NCBI RefSeq assembly: GCF_019649055.1
Contig: NW_026570390.1
Coordinates: 62,001-126,000, forward strand
Length of the DNA stretch: 64,000 bases
Direction of reading: 5' to 3'
Origin: Paramacrobiotus metropolitanus
Lineage: Eukaryota; Tardigrada; Eutardigrada; Parachela; Macrobiotidae
Positions within the stretch are counted from its first letter, which is position 1. Every line of letters starts with the position of its first letter. Below, piece by piece: positions 22,852 through 33,994 of the stretch. The notes under the pieces are model-generated. The model saw only the letters and a list, made by a program, of their open reading frames with translations. It searched no databases and was not told where the DNA came from. A program made the position numbers and the translations under genes.

Positions 22852-25800
22852 ATGAACGCGACATCGCTGTACTTTCGCAAGTTGTTCTCCGGTTCGCGTG
22901 AGCTGAACTACGGGAACACGGTGCTGGTGCAGCGTGATAACGGCCAGTGGTGGTTAGGATACGTTCAAGACATCGATGGTCCTAACTTCTTCGTGGACTT
23001 CGATGCCAGCAGCATCAGTGCCCAATGGATTCATTCTAGCCGTCTCTGGCCGCACCGTTTCATCGACCCCGCTCAACCACTGCAGCTTGAGGGCTCGCCA
23101 GTACATGTAGCGCTGCGGGATACCCATACGGATCCGATGGTTTTTCGGCAAGGTACCATCGCGGACGCTACTCACAGCAGTCCGTTCTACGTTGTAAATG
23201 ATGACAGTCCAGATGGGGTAAAACGGCAGCATATCGTACATCGAAATCATTGCACCCGTGAGCTGCCCGTGCCGGATGATATGGAAAGTTTCTTCGCGCG
23301 AACTACGGGGTTCCAGTACACGAAGCATGTCATCAGTTTTCCCGAAGCGCAGTTCCTGCCAGACGTGGATTTCATCCCTGCGTTTTTGGCCCGAACATGT
23401 CGATTTGTATTGGGGAAGAATAGCCTTTGTGGTGCTGAGTGCCACTTTGATAGAGACATTTGGGTGGACGAAATACATATCTTTTGTACTGCCCAACACA
23501 GGCACGCGGGTGGAACTTTTTCCGTGGGTGTTGGTTGTCGAATGTTTGTGCGGATGGGAGTGGATACGGTCACCTTTATCTGTGCCGAATGGCGTGGCAA
23601 CGAGCACAGTCCCAGCCTGTTCTGGAACAGAGTTTCCCTGGAGACAGCTTGCGCAGACTATCTGAACCGGAAAGTAACAGCAGAGCCGATTCGCAAGGAT
23701 ACGATTTCATGGCACGTGCTGCAGCATGGTCAGTGTTCTTGCATATTTCCTTCTTTTGGTATATTTTATACTGAACCGTGTATAGATGTGGAGGAAATGT
23801 CCATAAGCGATCTTGCACATCCAATCCTGACTGACATACTGCTTCATCTGGATGGAGAATCTCAGTTGCGGGCGAGCAGGTATGTTACGTTATCTATTTT
23901 ATTCTTTAGCTTTTGAAACGTTGGGAGCTTTTAGCGAATTTGTACATTTTATGGATCGTAAAATTCGGGATTTACCAGAAGGGCGGTTAACTGTCTTGGA
24001 AGCAGCGTTTCAGTCTTGCTGTTGTCAAAGAAAATGCTATAACTGTTTTGCCTTTTAACCGAAAGAAGATAGGGATTTTGGTTGTTTTTTTAATGTTTAA
24101 ACTATAACTATGACGTTCTGTACCTGCGCTCGCAGCTATTGTTATTCGGGTGGCTGCTGGCTATTGCTTTAAAGAAGGGCCGGCATAGCGTGTATCTGCA
24201 TAATAACTGTTAGTTTACATGTTTAATTTGTAATTGAGCTTGTACAGTAAAACCTATACACCGACGGTACACCGACACCGATACACCGACGGTTTCGCAA
24301 ATCCCGTATTTATTATCCAGGTGTATTTAATTTACAGAACTGCCCCCAGGGGTAGTAAAAATTTTCGCCCCCCTCCCCAGTTAATACGTATAGCAGAACT
24401 GTTACATATGTGCAGTATGTTAGCTTATTGCTTCAGTACAATAATGTTAGAAGTTAGAACATGCACTGTGCACTTAGCTTACAATTGAACAAAAAATTAC
24501 AGTTTAACAAAAAAAGAATCTAGGAACTGTTGCTTTGCTTTCGCTGTATTAGCCAGATTTTTCTCCAAAGTCAAATCATTACGCTTTCGTTTGTCTACGA
24601 TGGTTAACTTTTTACGGTATTAAACTCAAAGACTGGCTACACACTGTTTTTCATCTGCTTGACGTAGCCCAGTTCTGCATGCCACTTACAACTGATTTCA
24701 AGTTTTTAACGCGGATGATTCGTTGTAATTTGTTTGTCTTTACAGACTGTACTTTGTATGTAGCCAGCAGGTTCTTACATATGGGTATTTCGCATCCGGT
24801 TAAGACCAAAAGTGTATGTAAGCCTATTATACAGGTGTATGCACTGTACAGGATCCCCCCTATGTTATAGTCTACGGGATGCGCCGGTTCCTGTTTCAGT
24901 GTATTTACCTTCCAGGTGTATTTGTTTACCAGGTGTATGTAGAGACAGGTTTTACTGTACACTCAAATTAGATTGTTTATTAGGGTCTGCGCGCTGTGGA
25001 GATTGATCTTCAGCAACTACGTAAACCACCGGCACATCACGCTTAATATCTGTTTAATGTGTGAGGGAGAACCATGGAACGGCGTGTCAACACCAGGAGC
25101 CTCAGGACAGTATGCTGATGAATTTGAATCTGACGATTATGCTGAATATCTCAAGTACAAAATGTTTGTCACGCTGTGCAGCCTAATTCCAAACCGCACG
25201 GAGGCGCTTGAGCTTATAGAGCATGCGAACCACTTCCACTATGACTTCGATCTCACCACAAGAATGACAATGATGACAACCGTATTAGCCGCCAAAGGTG
25301 TTCGTCTGCCTGTAGTCAGTATCAGGAACGGGAGTGCTATCGCTACGCCTCTTGGGCCGCCACATGACTTCCTGGCCGTCGTCCGTAATGATCAGAGTGG
25401 AGTATGGGAATGTCACGGGTTGTCGGAGGTTATGACGGTTTGTGACCAGTTGGTGTTGATTAATTTCACAGCAGTGAATTTCATTACCGGAGCAGCGCTG
25501 CAGATATTCACCTACGATACTGTAACCTCCTTGCCCTGGTTCGAAAGAGCGTTTCTGCGCCGGGATACTTACAACAGACCATTTCAAGTGACCATTCCGC
25601 GTCTACGTTTCCGCTACGGAGAAGCAGCCGCGGAAGGAGTCCGAATTCTATTGGCAGCGGCCAATGACCAGTGTCCGGCCGTCAGTCAGCGGGTGTTGGA
25701 CAAGGTCACCGCCATGCATGCGCGCTGGGTGTTGACGTTGGCCTATCCGGATCAATGGACCGAGATTCGCACCTTTTTGCAGATGTACGTCTGTTTTGCA

Positions 25801-26085
25801 TGTAAAATTGTAATTTACCATTCGCGTTAACTCCAAGTGATCCGATATGTAACCACAGATTCACCTGGTTGAGTATCAATCGTAATATTCGGTGCAAAGA
25901 GAACGTGTTATAAATTGTTCCGTATTTGACGGCATAGGGTGACCATGCTCTTGTTTACCAGGTTCAGTTCTCTTCGCCCTGATGACGCACCACAGCGCTG
26001 GACCACGATGGACCTTCGCCACCTGGACATTGCTGCTTTGTCTCGTGTCACTTTTGCTGCACTGGATGGATGCTTCGAAGACTAA
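22852..26085 (+). CDS. F-box family copy C, intact four-exon gene
   Basis: Exons 22852-23728, 23786-23879, 24984-25784 and 25962-26085 (phases 1, 2, 2) give exactly 632 codons. Residues about 15-70 (GNTVLVQRDNGQWWLGYVQD, then FFVDFDA and ISAQWIHSSRLWP) look like a Tudor/Agenet-type small barrel, and about 80-115 may be a second one. Next comes a Cys-rich segment (TCRFVL, GVGCRMFVR). The short second exon plus the start of the third form an F-box (SISDLAHPILTDILLHLD, then SRVCALWRLIF), the motif that binds Skp1 in SCF ubiquitin ligases. The remaining 300 residues are a family-specific domain with TLAYPDQWTEIRTFLQM near the end. By family logic it would be a substrate adaptor; the substrate is unknown. 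I do not recognise a named orthologue. Alternative: a Skp1-free F-box protein. Confidence 0.82.
24245..24957. mobile_element. Pogo/Tc1-like MITE inside intron 2 of F-box copy C
   Basis: The left end CAGTAAAACCT and right end AGGTTTTACTG are perfect 11-bp inverted repeats, each flanked by TA, the target duplication of Tc1/mariner/pogo elements. The 713-bp interior has repeats near the left end (ACACCGACGGT, 24258-24295) and several CCAGGTGTAT words (24318, 24911, 24928), with no transposase frame. It ends 26 bp before the exon 3 acceptor, so it now supplies the 3' part of the intron. Confidence 0.8.
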
Positions 26086-27125
26086 ACAAGACATTATAAA
26101 AAAAGGCATTTCAGCCATTGTTTCGAAATTATTTTCTGGCAGTGTTTTCTTCTGTTTCAATGGTTGCAATGATCGTTTTACAGCGGCTGGACAGATAATA
26201 GCTACACCAGTATGACAACGGTGGCACTCTCCTTCTGTTTGTTGGAATGGGATTTCGAGCGAAAAGTGTTGTGGTTCATGTCGAACGAAATGATGTTTAT
26301 TAGCGTCAATGCTCATAACACGAAATTTTGTAACGACGATGTACTGTTACAATGATTGCGTGGTTCTTATATTCTGTAAATCTTCTTATTAAGACGCAGA
26401 ATGAAGTGCAGCTGGTTGATGGCTGTTTTTCCGTTTTGTTGCTGGCTGTTTTTCCGTTTTGATGCATTCTCTGCGTCTAGCAATAACTGCTTGGGCTTGT
26501 TTGCTGAATAAGTGGAAGACCAACACCGAACACAACATTCCATTACTAAACATGTGGAGTTGCGATCAGGCTCATCGATGACGTTCGAACCACTTGCTTC
26601 TCCGTGTAGGCATGAATACATGTATTCGTAATAAACGCAGGTAACATTTAAGGAAGAACGTAGCCGTTGAATGCGGTGCAGCGGTTCACCATTGGACACG
26701 CCTAATGTACTGAAGTTCGAGGCAGAGTGCCGCCGTTCCCTGACGGGGATCGGGAAGCAACTGGCTTGGAAGTTCGTGTACGGATACATAAGTGCAGTCG
26801 TCTTTAACAGCATCTCTGAGGAGGATGGAAACAGCTGTCAAGCTCACCCAGAGAATGACAAGATTTCCTGCGAAGTTCCTGGGCAACCGATACAAGGGAG
26901 CCACAATCAATATTGCTGCTGGCAGCGGTCATGAGAATCAGCAATAATATTGCCTTATTTCCTAATTTTTATATCGCCTGCTTCATTTTCTGATTAAACT
27001 TCCAACTTATTCAGCTCCAGTTTTAAACTTATTGAGCGAGCGAGCGAAGCGAGTTCTATTCTTCAACTACGGGGCCAAAAACAACTTGTACGTAACCAGA
27101 GTGGAAAGAAAACGGCTCATTAGAC
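26086..27125. other. 3' flank of F-box copy C and spacer
   Basis: The first 250 bp match the 3' flank of copy B. No intact gene is seen beyond. A short stretch near 26690-26900 is loosely coding-like but unassigned. Confidence 0.45.
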
Positions 27126-27590
27126 TTGCATGCGGTTTTTCACTGTCTTCTTGAAATGAGCCGCCGAAAAACGGCAGAAGTCGCCTGGCAGAGAGGGCCT
27201 GGCAGAGAGGGATATCGCCTGGCAGAGAGGGATGTCCTTGGCATGGGACGTCACTCGTGTAGACACGGTTGCGCCATCCCACGTCAGGTCTACGGCAGCA
27301 AACGCAGGTGCAGCGGCATTGGAAGCGGAAGAGAAGAAGTCCCGGCTTTATTTGTATCTAAATGGCAGATACATCTTCGCACCGATAGCTTTCGGAACCC
27401 TGGGCCTTTGGGACCGTCCGCTGTCGCCAATATCAAAGCACTGGGTAAACGACTCGAGCAACACACAAGCGAAGCCCGTTCCCATGAATTTTTACGCCAA
27501 AGATTGTCACTGGAGATACAGCGCGGCAGCGCGGCTTCGGTTATGGGAACGATGAAGGAGCAGAACAGTTTAATGAAATTTTGATGTTAT
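27126..27590 (+). mobile_element. Retroelement-like pol fragment, frameshifted
   Basis: Two frames together show the pattern AWDVTRVDTVAPSHVRST, then AFGTLGLW, then FLRQRLSLEIQRGSAASVMG. From memory this is the common C-terminal block found next to reverse transcriptases in many invertebrate genomes. The switch of frame near 27415 shows it is dead. Upstream, at 27181-27235, the unit CGCCTGGCAGAGAGGGAT is repeated about three times. Confidence 0.6.
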
Positions 27591-27599
27591 AAGGAAATG

Positions 27600-28482
27600 T
27601 CGATGTTTTCAGTTATTCTAAAATTACGTTGTACCACAGGTGAAATAAAATCATTCTGAGAGGTCCGGAAACGGAAGACGGTGGTTGACATTGGGGTCAA
27701 CGGGAAATGCGCTTGAACGATCGGCTACCCATAAGTTGATGGTTAGCCGCTTTGAACAATACTAAATTTTTTGTAACATCCACCGAAGGCGGAGCCGCGG
27801 GCGACGCGAAGCTGCGGCGTGTTCAGAGCCCGCGAAGCAGCAAGTGAGATGAGATATGGCACTGATTGTTTAGGTTGAAAACGCGCGACAGTTTATAGTT
27901 ACTGTAACTGACGGAACTGTACGGAATCTGACGGAACCTAATGGAACTCTAGGGAACTTGAAAGAACGGTACCGTATAGCCGGATAAAATAATTTTAGTG
28001 TTCAGGCTGTACGCTGCACTGGCTGCAAACCGTGTGCTTGAATCGTGAATGCGCTCGTACAATACAAGTGCGCATGGTAGCACTGTAGTACTGTACAAAT
28101 TTCCTTCGACTGCAAGCATAGAGTACAGGTACAGTACGAGTCTGTACGACTGTACGAGTACATGCTTAAGGCCCACCAGACCGGAACGCATATTCCGCGC
28201 CGCATTCGCTGCTGTAGTTTACATTCGTTCTAAAAGCTAAAAGCGCCAGTGACTGCGCAGTGCGCATTATTTGTTTCGGTCCGATTACCATTACTGTACT
28301 CAAAACGGCACATTAAGGCCTAAGAATGAATATCAGCAGAAAGGACTTCGATTCGAAGTAGTGTTATTCGTTACAGTCTTTGAACGGACGGCTGCAAACA
28401 AGATCGGTGGTTAAAACCAACCTGCACGGCGACACGGACACACCGTCGGCTTGCGTAACTGATCCGATCCGCAGTCCCTACC
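27600..28482. other. 5' flank of F-box copy D with short repeats
   Basis: Degenerate ~10-bp repeats of the type CTGACGGAAC lie at about 27905-27970. A dense cluster of GTACAGTAC/TGTACGAG words lies at about 28060-28165. No gene is seen. Confidence 0.5.
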
Positions 28483-30897
28483 ATGAACGCCACATCGTTT
28501 TACCTTCGTCAACTGTATTCGGGTCGCCGCGAAGTGAACTACGGGAACACGGTGTTAGTGCGGCGTAGCAACGGCAAATGGTGGCTGGGGTACGTACAGG
28601 ACATCGATGGCGATCAGTTCTTCGTTGACTTTGACGCCAGCACCATCAGCGCCCAATGGATTCACTCCCGGGCAATCTGGCCCCACTATTTCCTTGGTAA
28701 CGTGCGCCCATATTATGGTTCTTCCGTGCAGGTGGCGGTGCGGGATGTCGAGAATGGCCCGCTGGTCTTCCGCAGTGGAACAATCATCGAAGGTGTCTGT
28801 AGCGGGACATTCGTGGCTGTGCGCCTGATGAATCGCAATCCGAGGAGTGTAGAGAGTCCTTGTTTTGTACATTCGTCTCAGCTAGTCAGCAAACTGCCGG
28901 TGCCCGACAAAGACCCGAACTTCTTCGGAAAATGCAAGGGATTCGTCTACCGTAAGCATGTCATCGGTTTTGAACAAGCGCATTTATTGCGTGATGTGCG
29001 TTTTCTGCCCAAGTATTTGTTGCGCACGTGCCGCTTAAAGCTGGACAACTTTGATCGCGGGTGCAACGCCAGTTGTCGGTTGAAACGGTGCGATATCACG
29101 GAATCGTACACCATTCGGTTCCAGTGTTTAGTGCACCAGCGGGATCATGAGCTGGATGTTAGCTGCCGAATGTTCGCAAAACTGGGGACGGACTCGGTGA
29201 AATTCGTCTGCGGCGAACTGCACGGCGACGCCGCCGGGTGCAGCATGATCTGGAATACTTGGACCCTGACAGAAGCATGTCGAACCTGTCTTTCTGAGCA
29301 ACAACTGGGGATGGCCGGCCAGATCATTCCCGTAAATTGTGGAATCACCACTTCTCAGCTTGGTATGTAAAGCAAGACACGCCAGTTACAGTGGCATTAG
29401 CAGCGGGCATATCTGAGGAAGTTTACTAGGATTTTCTTTTTTTTCTGGAAGCCGGGAAGTATTCTTAGGATTTTTTTCGGGAAGTATTATTAGGATTTTC
29501 ATTATTATCAAGTTTCAGTAGTCTGTACTGCCCCGACTCAGTATTCAGCTTGTTAATTTTTGCAAGCTACAGTATTACAGAAGAGTTACCGTTCTGGACC
29601 GGCCCCGATCAAGTGATGATCGCATTTATTTTGCAGATGAGGGAGAGATTAACATCACGGATTTTCCCCATCCGATTGTGTCCCAGATTTTGTACAATCT
29701 GGATATTGTTACTCGCTACGTATCGATGCGCCGGTAAGACAACTAGCGACCTCTGTACTGCTTTATTTTAATTTTCAAAGGCGTAGCGTGTAACACTCAC
29801 GAATCTTAGCGCCTAAAACATCCGGCATGGATAGACGATGTTTCTTAATGAATACAGTTGGACGACTACAGTTTTAGACGAATGTTTTAAATCGTTTTCC
29901 ATTTTCTGGGCCGCTATAAACGGCTTGACGTATATTTCTTATTTGTACAGGGTTTGTGCGCTGTGGAGGATCTTGCTGCAGGAACACGCAGCTGACCACG
30001 ATATCGTCTTCGACGTCCATTCTCTGTGCTTTAAAAGACCATCCGATCGCGAATTCTCCGTTGAATATGTCTATTTCGCGCACAAAATAGTAGTGTTGCT
30101 GAAGGACTTCATATCGCCGTACACTCGCACCTTGATTTTTACGGATGACAGCCAGCAACACCATCATTACACGAACCGATGTAACTTCCAGCAGGCCTTA
30201 TACGAGAGCACGCAGATACTGAAACTCAAGGCCGTTCGCCTGCCGCTGCTAATCGTCAAGAATGGTGGAGATGTCGCGGAGGATAGGACGCAGTGCTTTC
30301 TCTCCATCACCCGCAATGCGCAGGGACAGTTCGGATGTCAGCAGTTGGCGTGGCTCGGATCCGTGTGTGACGAACTGCTGCTCATCAACTACACCGCATC
30401 CATTCCCTCCGCCTGTAATTCTCTACTCACGACGTTGTTCTACCACGTTGACCACACCTGGCTGGACGACGGGCATATGATGAGACGACAGGACGAAAGT
30501 GCGCACCTCAACGTGGTTATTCCGTTCCTGCGCTTCCGTCGCACGGAGACGCCTGCGGAACAGTGCCGACGCTTCGTCGCCTCCGTTAACGAGCGCTGCC
30601 CGGCCGTTAGTCCCGAGGTCTACGCAAAGGTCAAGGGAGTGCATGCGCGCTGGGTGCAGACGCTGTGTTATCCCTTCCAATGGACGGGCATCCGCATGTT
30701 CCTTGATCTGTGCGTAAGACGCAAAAGAGCATTTTTTCGTCCATGTATAAATTGACGGTGAATTTTTTCACAGGTTCAGTTGTGCCCGCCCTGGCAGCCA
30801 TCCACAGCGGTGGACCGGAGTGGATCTGCGGCAGCTGGATGTCACGATGTTGAGTCCACTGGCCTTGCACATTCTGGACGGATACTTTGCCGACTGA
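28483..30897 (+). CDS. F-box family copy D, intact four-exon gene
   Basis: Exons 28483-29362, 29637-29733, 29951-30709 and 30774-30897, in the same phases as copy C, give exactly 620 codons (619 residues). The Tudor-like start (GNTVLVRRSNGKWWLGYVQD) and the Cys-rich part (CNASCRL, DVSCRMFAK) are conserved. The F-box exon is more divergent (NITDFPHPIVSQILYNLD, then RRVCALWRILL), one codon longer than in the other copies. The end of exon 3 keeps MFLDL with the donor GTGCGT. The last exon reads FSCARPGSHPQRW and ends YFAD. It is the most diverged copy and probably the oldest split. The role is inferred as for copy C. Conservation of all splice sites and frames over 620 codons argues that it is under selection. 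Confidence 0.82.
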
Positions 30898-32247
30898 GGT
30901 CAAGTTAACGATGCAGCGCAATACTTAATAATTATCTCCATTATTCAGCAGCCGATGTATGCTTGTCAATTCAAGTATAGCCGAAGAGGTGCTTTTTGCT
31001 ATTGGTAATTAATACGCTCCCCCGTTATACACATGGCTTCACTGCTCAGTGACTGCTGGATCTGTCGATGCGGTAATACAGTCTAGTGGATAATTTAGGC
31101 GAACTACTGACCACGTTGTACTCTGGATTTGATACAAGTTATGTAACCAATCTGCATCGAGAAAATTCGTTAAACAATAAGACAAACACAGCGCTTATTG
31201 CACAATCACGTAAAGTGATGATAAATCACATAAAATATGACTGTGATGCTCCCTACCGAGTAGAAGAAGTATAAAGTGCAGTTCTGCTCGTTGGATACGT
31301 GTCGAAACTGAGGTCAGTCTTAGTGCACGCTTTTAAAGCGGTATCTGTTTTGCGGTTTTTGTGTTCTTGGCTCTTATATGTTACAACATGCCGCCGCTGG
31401 TTTTTTCAGCTGCCCGTCACTTTTATTTGTGTCACGGCGCTACGATTTGCCGATTAGGTAGACGCGCTAAAAGCATTCGAGCGCGCAAATGTCAGTAATT
31501 TCCCAGCCTTTTGGAATGTTGATCATGAGGTTTTACCCAGATGCAAACGAAAGAAAAAGACTACAGTTTAACACAGGAGTTAACGAAGCCAGGCGGCTTA
31601 ACCAGCGAGCTGTCTAGCTGATTGGCAACGTGATTGACACGCATCTCGTCACCTCTGTGTTCCATTAATATTTGCAACTTGAAGAATTTAATGGGAAGAT
31701 GAAAAAAGAGTCGGAAGACATTCTGGTTGGGTGATAAACATATCTGCATAATTGCACTGACCTTTCTGCCGGAGCTTTGACGGCCTGCATTAACTCTCGA
31801 AAGGGGTCTGAATGCATTGGTTGTTATGTAGATCAACCGACGCCGATAAGTTGGCTCTGCACAGTGGTGGATGAATCATCCACCAGTTTCCCGGATTTCG
31901 GCAGGAAGGTGGATGCGATTTCACTGAACGTCCACCATCCACCTTCTCGCCAGTTACAAGCTTCGATGCGCTGCGATCCCGCAAGTCGAAGGCATTCTAG
32001 CACACTGCCCTATCAGTTGCGCTAAAAATTCTTTGATGATTTTCTTGAAAACCTTTGTGGAGCCTCCATTGTGATCGTGTCCCCTGTCTTCTGCGCTGGT
32101 ACAGGCGGGATAAAAATGTTTTTCATGGGCGTAATTAGTATTTTTCCTTTATACAGACGTAAATATTTTACTTCGCAGTAATCATACTTCGTGCATTCCG
32201 CTATTTACTGTATAATCAGCCCAAAAAGATGGAGGCTATGACTTTGT
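30898..32247. other. Intergenic, no gene seen
   Basis: No coding region or known RNA is recognised. A 19-bp near-palindrome (GGTGGATGA and its complement around one base) lies at about 31866-31886. Confidence 0.5.
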
Positions 32248-32256
32248 AAAAAAAAA
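32248..32256 (-). terminator. Pol III T-run terminator of tRNA-Glu
   Basis: Nine consecutive T on the minus strand start five bases after the tRNA 3' end. Confidence 0.85.
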
Positions 32257-32261
32257 TTATT

Positions 32262-32333
32262 TTCCCACGCGGGGAATTGAACCCCGGCCTCCGCCGTGAG
32301 AGGGCGGAATCCTAACCACTAGACTACATGGGA
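32262..32333 (-). tRNA. tRNA-Glu, anticodon CUC
   Basis: The 72-nt cloverleaf has a 7-bp acceptor stem (TCCCATG with CGTGGGA, one G-T pair), discriminator A, and a D arm with TAGTCTAGTGG (A box). The anticodon stem CCGCC/GGCGG carries loop CTCTCAC, and the T arm contains GGTTCAATTCC (B box). It closely resembles animal tRNA-Glu apart from the GC-rich anticodon stem. It is intronless, CCA is not encoded, and a T-run follows. Confidence 0.96.
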
Positions 32334-32532
32334 CACCCGGCACTGTTTCTGGTGAACTATGAGAAGCTTGCCAATGATAGCGGTCGGCATATTCGCACAT
32401 ATTAGCCATGATTATCTAATCAGGACTTGGTGAGTTTTGCGCTCGATTTATCTACACTGGCTGCGTAACGGCTATGATGAGCTTCGGCTTTATTTGACTC
32501 GTACAGTCGTACCCCGTGCGTACTACCCTAGT

Positions 32533-32708
32533 ACTACATTTAGGCCTCGTCCCGAATTCAAAGCGAATCTCGTTGCGATACAGCAACTCCACCTCGCGAG
32601 GTGGCTTCGCGTACCGTATCTGTAGGCGTGGCCACTGCATACAGCCACCTCGTGCGGTTGAGCAACCGTACCATAGCGAGATTCGCTTCGAATTCGGGAC
32701 AAGGCCTT
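32533..32708. mobile_element. Foldback (long imperfect inverted repeat) element
   Basis: The outer arms GTCCCGAATTC-AAGCGAATCTCG (left, about 32545-32570) and their complement (right, about 32678-32703) match almost perfectly, ending at AGGCCT-like tips. The inner part also folds, with CCACCTCGCGAGGTGG as a 16-bp perfect palindrome at about 32590-32605. There is no coding capacity. It lies 200 bp upstream of the tRNA-Glu gene. Confidence 0.75.
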
Positions 32709-33123
32709 AGAGATTCGAGGCGAAAGATTAAACATGTTTTGAAACAGGACTTCGAGAGCCACGATCATCTCGATCAGCGATCAGCTATACCTTTCCAATC
32801 TCGATCAGCAAGTCCGTATGTTTTAAGCGAGAAGTGCGGCGCTCTTCACTGACTTTCCTCGGTAACAGCTTAGTGCAGGAGGTTTATGCAAACTTCTTTT
32901 TTACACATATTATTGACTAAATTTCTGGACCCTGACTGACCAGCTGGTATCCAATTTTTTTTGAATGTTTTATGCACAATAACCATTGTCAAACCTGAGG
33001 TATTCTATTGTTTTCGTAACACCATTTATAGTTATCAATAAGCGAACCGTACCAGTCAAAAATATAAGCTTGCCCGCTGGGTTGCTAGAGTAATATCTGG
33101 CCCTGTCCGAACGTTAATCTGGT

Positions 33124-33994
33124 TCACTGGTCGTTCGCCGTACGCATACGCTTGGAGCAGTGCTCCAAAATCAGCTTCACGACATCCGGATGCGACTGCA
33201 GCAACTGCCCCAGGATTTTCGTCGTCACAACATCTTTCATATTCCTGGGAATTGCACGCAGCGCCGCCTCCTTCAGCAAGCCCAGCCCGCGCTGATGCGC
33301 GAACAGCAATTAGCCCATTGCGGTCTCCGTGTTCACACTGTCCAACAGGATCTCTTCACAAGTGCGTGGCAGATCAGAAACCTAATACAACGGATATCTG
33401 TACTTTTGCAGCGTAAGACACGGATAATTATGCTAGACACTGTTTTTTCACATAAAACTGAAATCGCGATTCTGCTTTAAAGTAGCTCCAGTTTGATGTC
33501 AGACTCTAAAATTTTTTGAAGTGACATGAAACCGCATCTCTCACATTTACAAGTAAAGTGACAAGTAAAGTGACGACATCTACAATCAGCCTCTACTTTA
33601 CTTGTCGGTTTTTTTATTTCTGTTGCATGTTTGGATGTGACATTATTACCAGTTTTATTGCTTACCGATACTGAAACTTAAATTCAGCGCTGATTTCCTG
33701 CTGCTCTGTGAACTTTGTGCTGTTCACATCTTCATCCGTCAGGTACAAGAACAAGGCCAGGGAATTGACTTCTTCGTTCATTTGAATTTCGCGGAAACAG
33801 GGCTTGACGGCGATACGCCAGCGCCCTGGACTACCTCTCTCCATTCCCACTTCCTTCAGCGTGATCCCGTCATTGTACATGCAATTCGTTTTATTCCGCA
33901 GCAAACTGAATTTCTCAATCGTCCACTGTAGCATGAAGCGTACCGTTTCGCGTCTGATGATCTCTTGAACGATTATGTCAGGCTGATTGTCCAT
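33124..33994 (-). pseudogene. MATH-BTB (SPOP-like) pseudogene lacking the BTB domain
   Basis: The first exon (33994-33669) encodes a MATH domain: FMLQWTIEKFSLL, then RWRIAVKPCF and ALFLYLTDEDV, to AEFKFQY, with an intact GTAAGC donor. The next recognisable part, about 33379-33124, is the C-terminal tail of such proteins (TCEEILLDSVNTETAMG, LLKEAALRAIPRNM, QSHPDVVKLILEHC). It contains an in-frame TAA at about 33310. In the family a BTB domain of about 110 residues lies between these parts. The 290 bp left here cannot hold it and shows no trace, so it has been deleted. In the intact family, MATH binds substrates and BTB binds Cullin-3. Confidence 0.8.
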
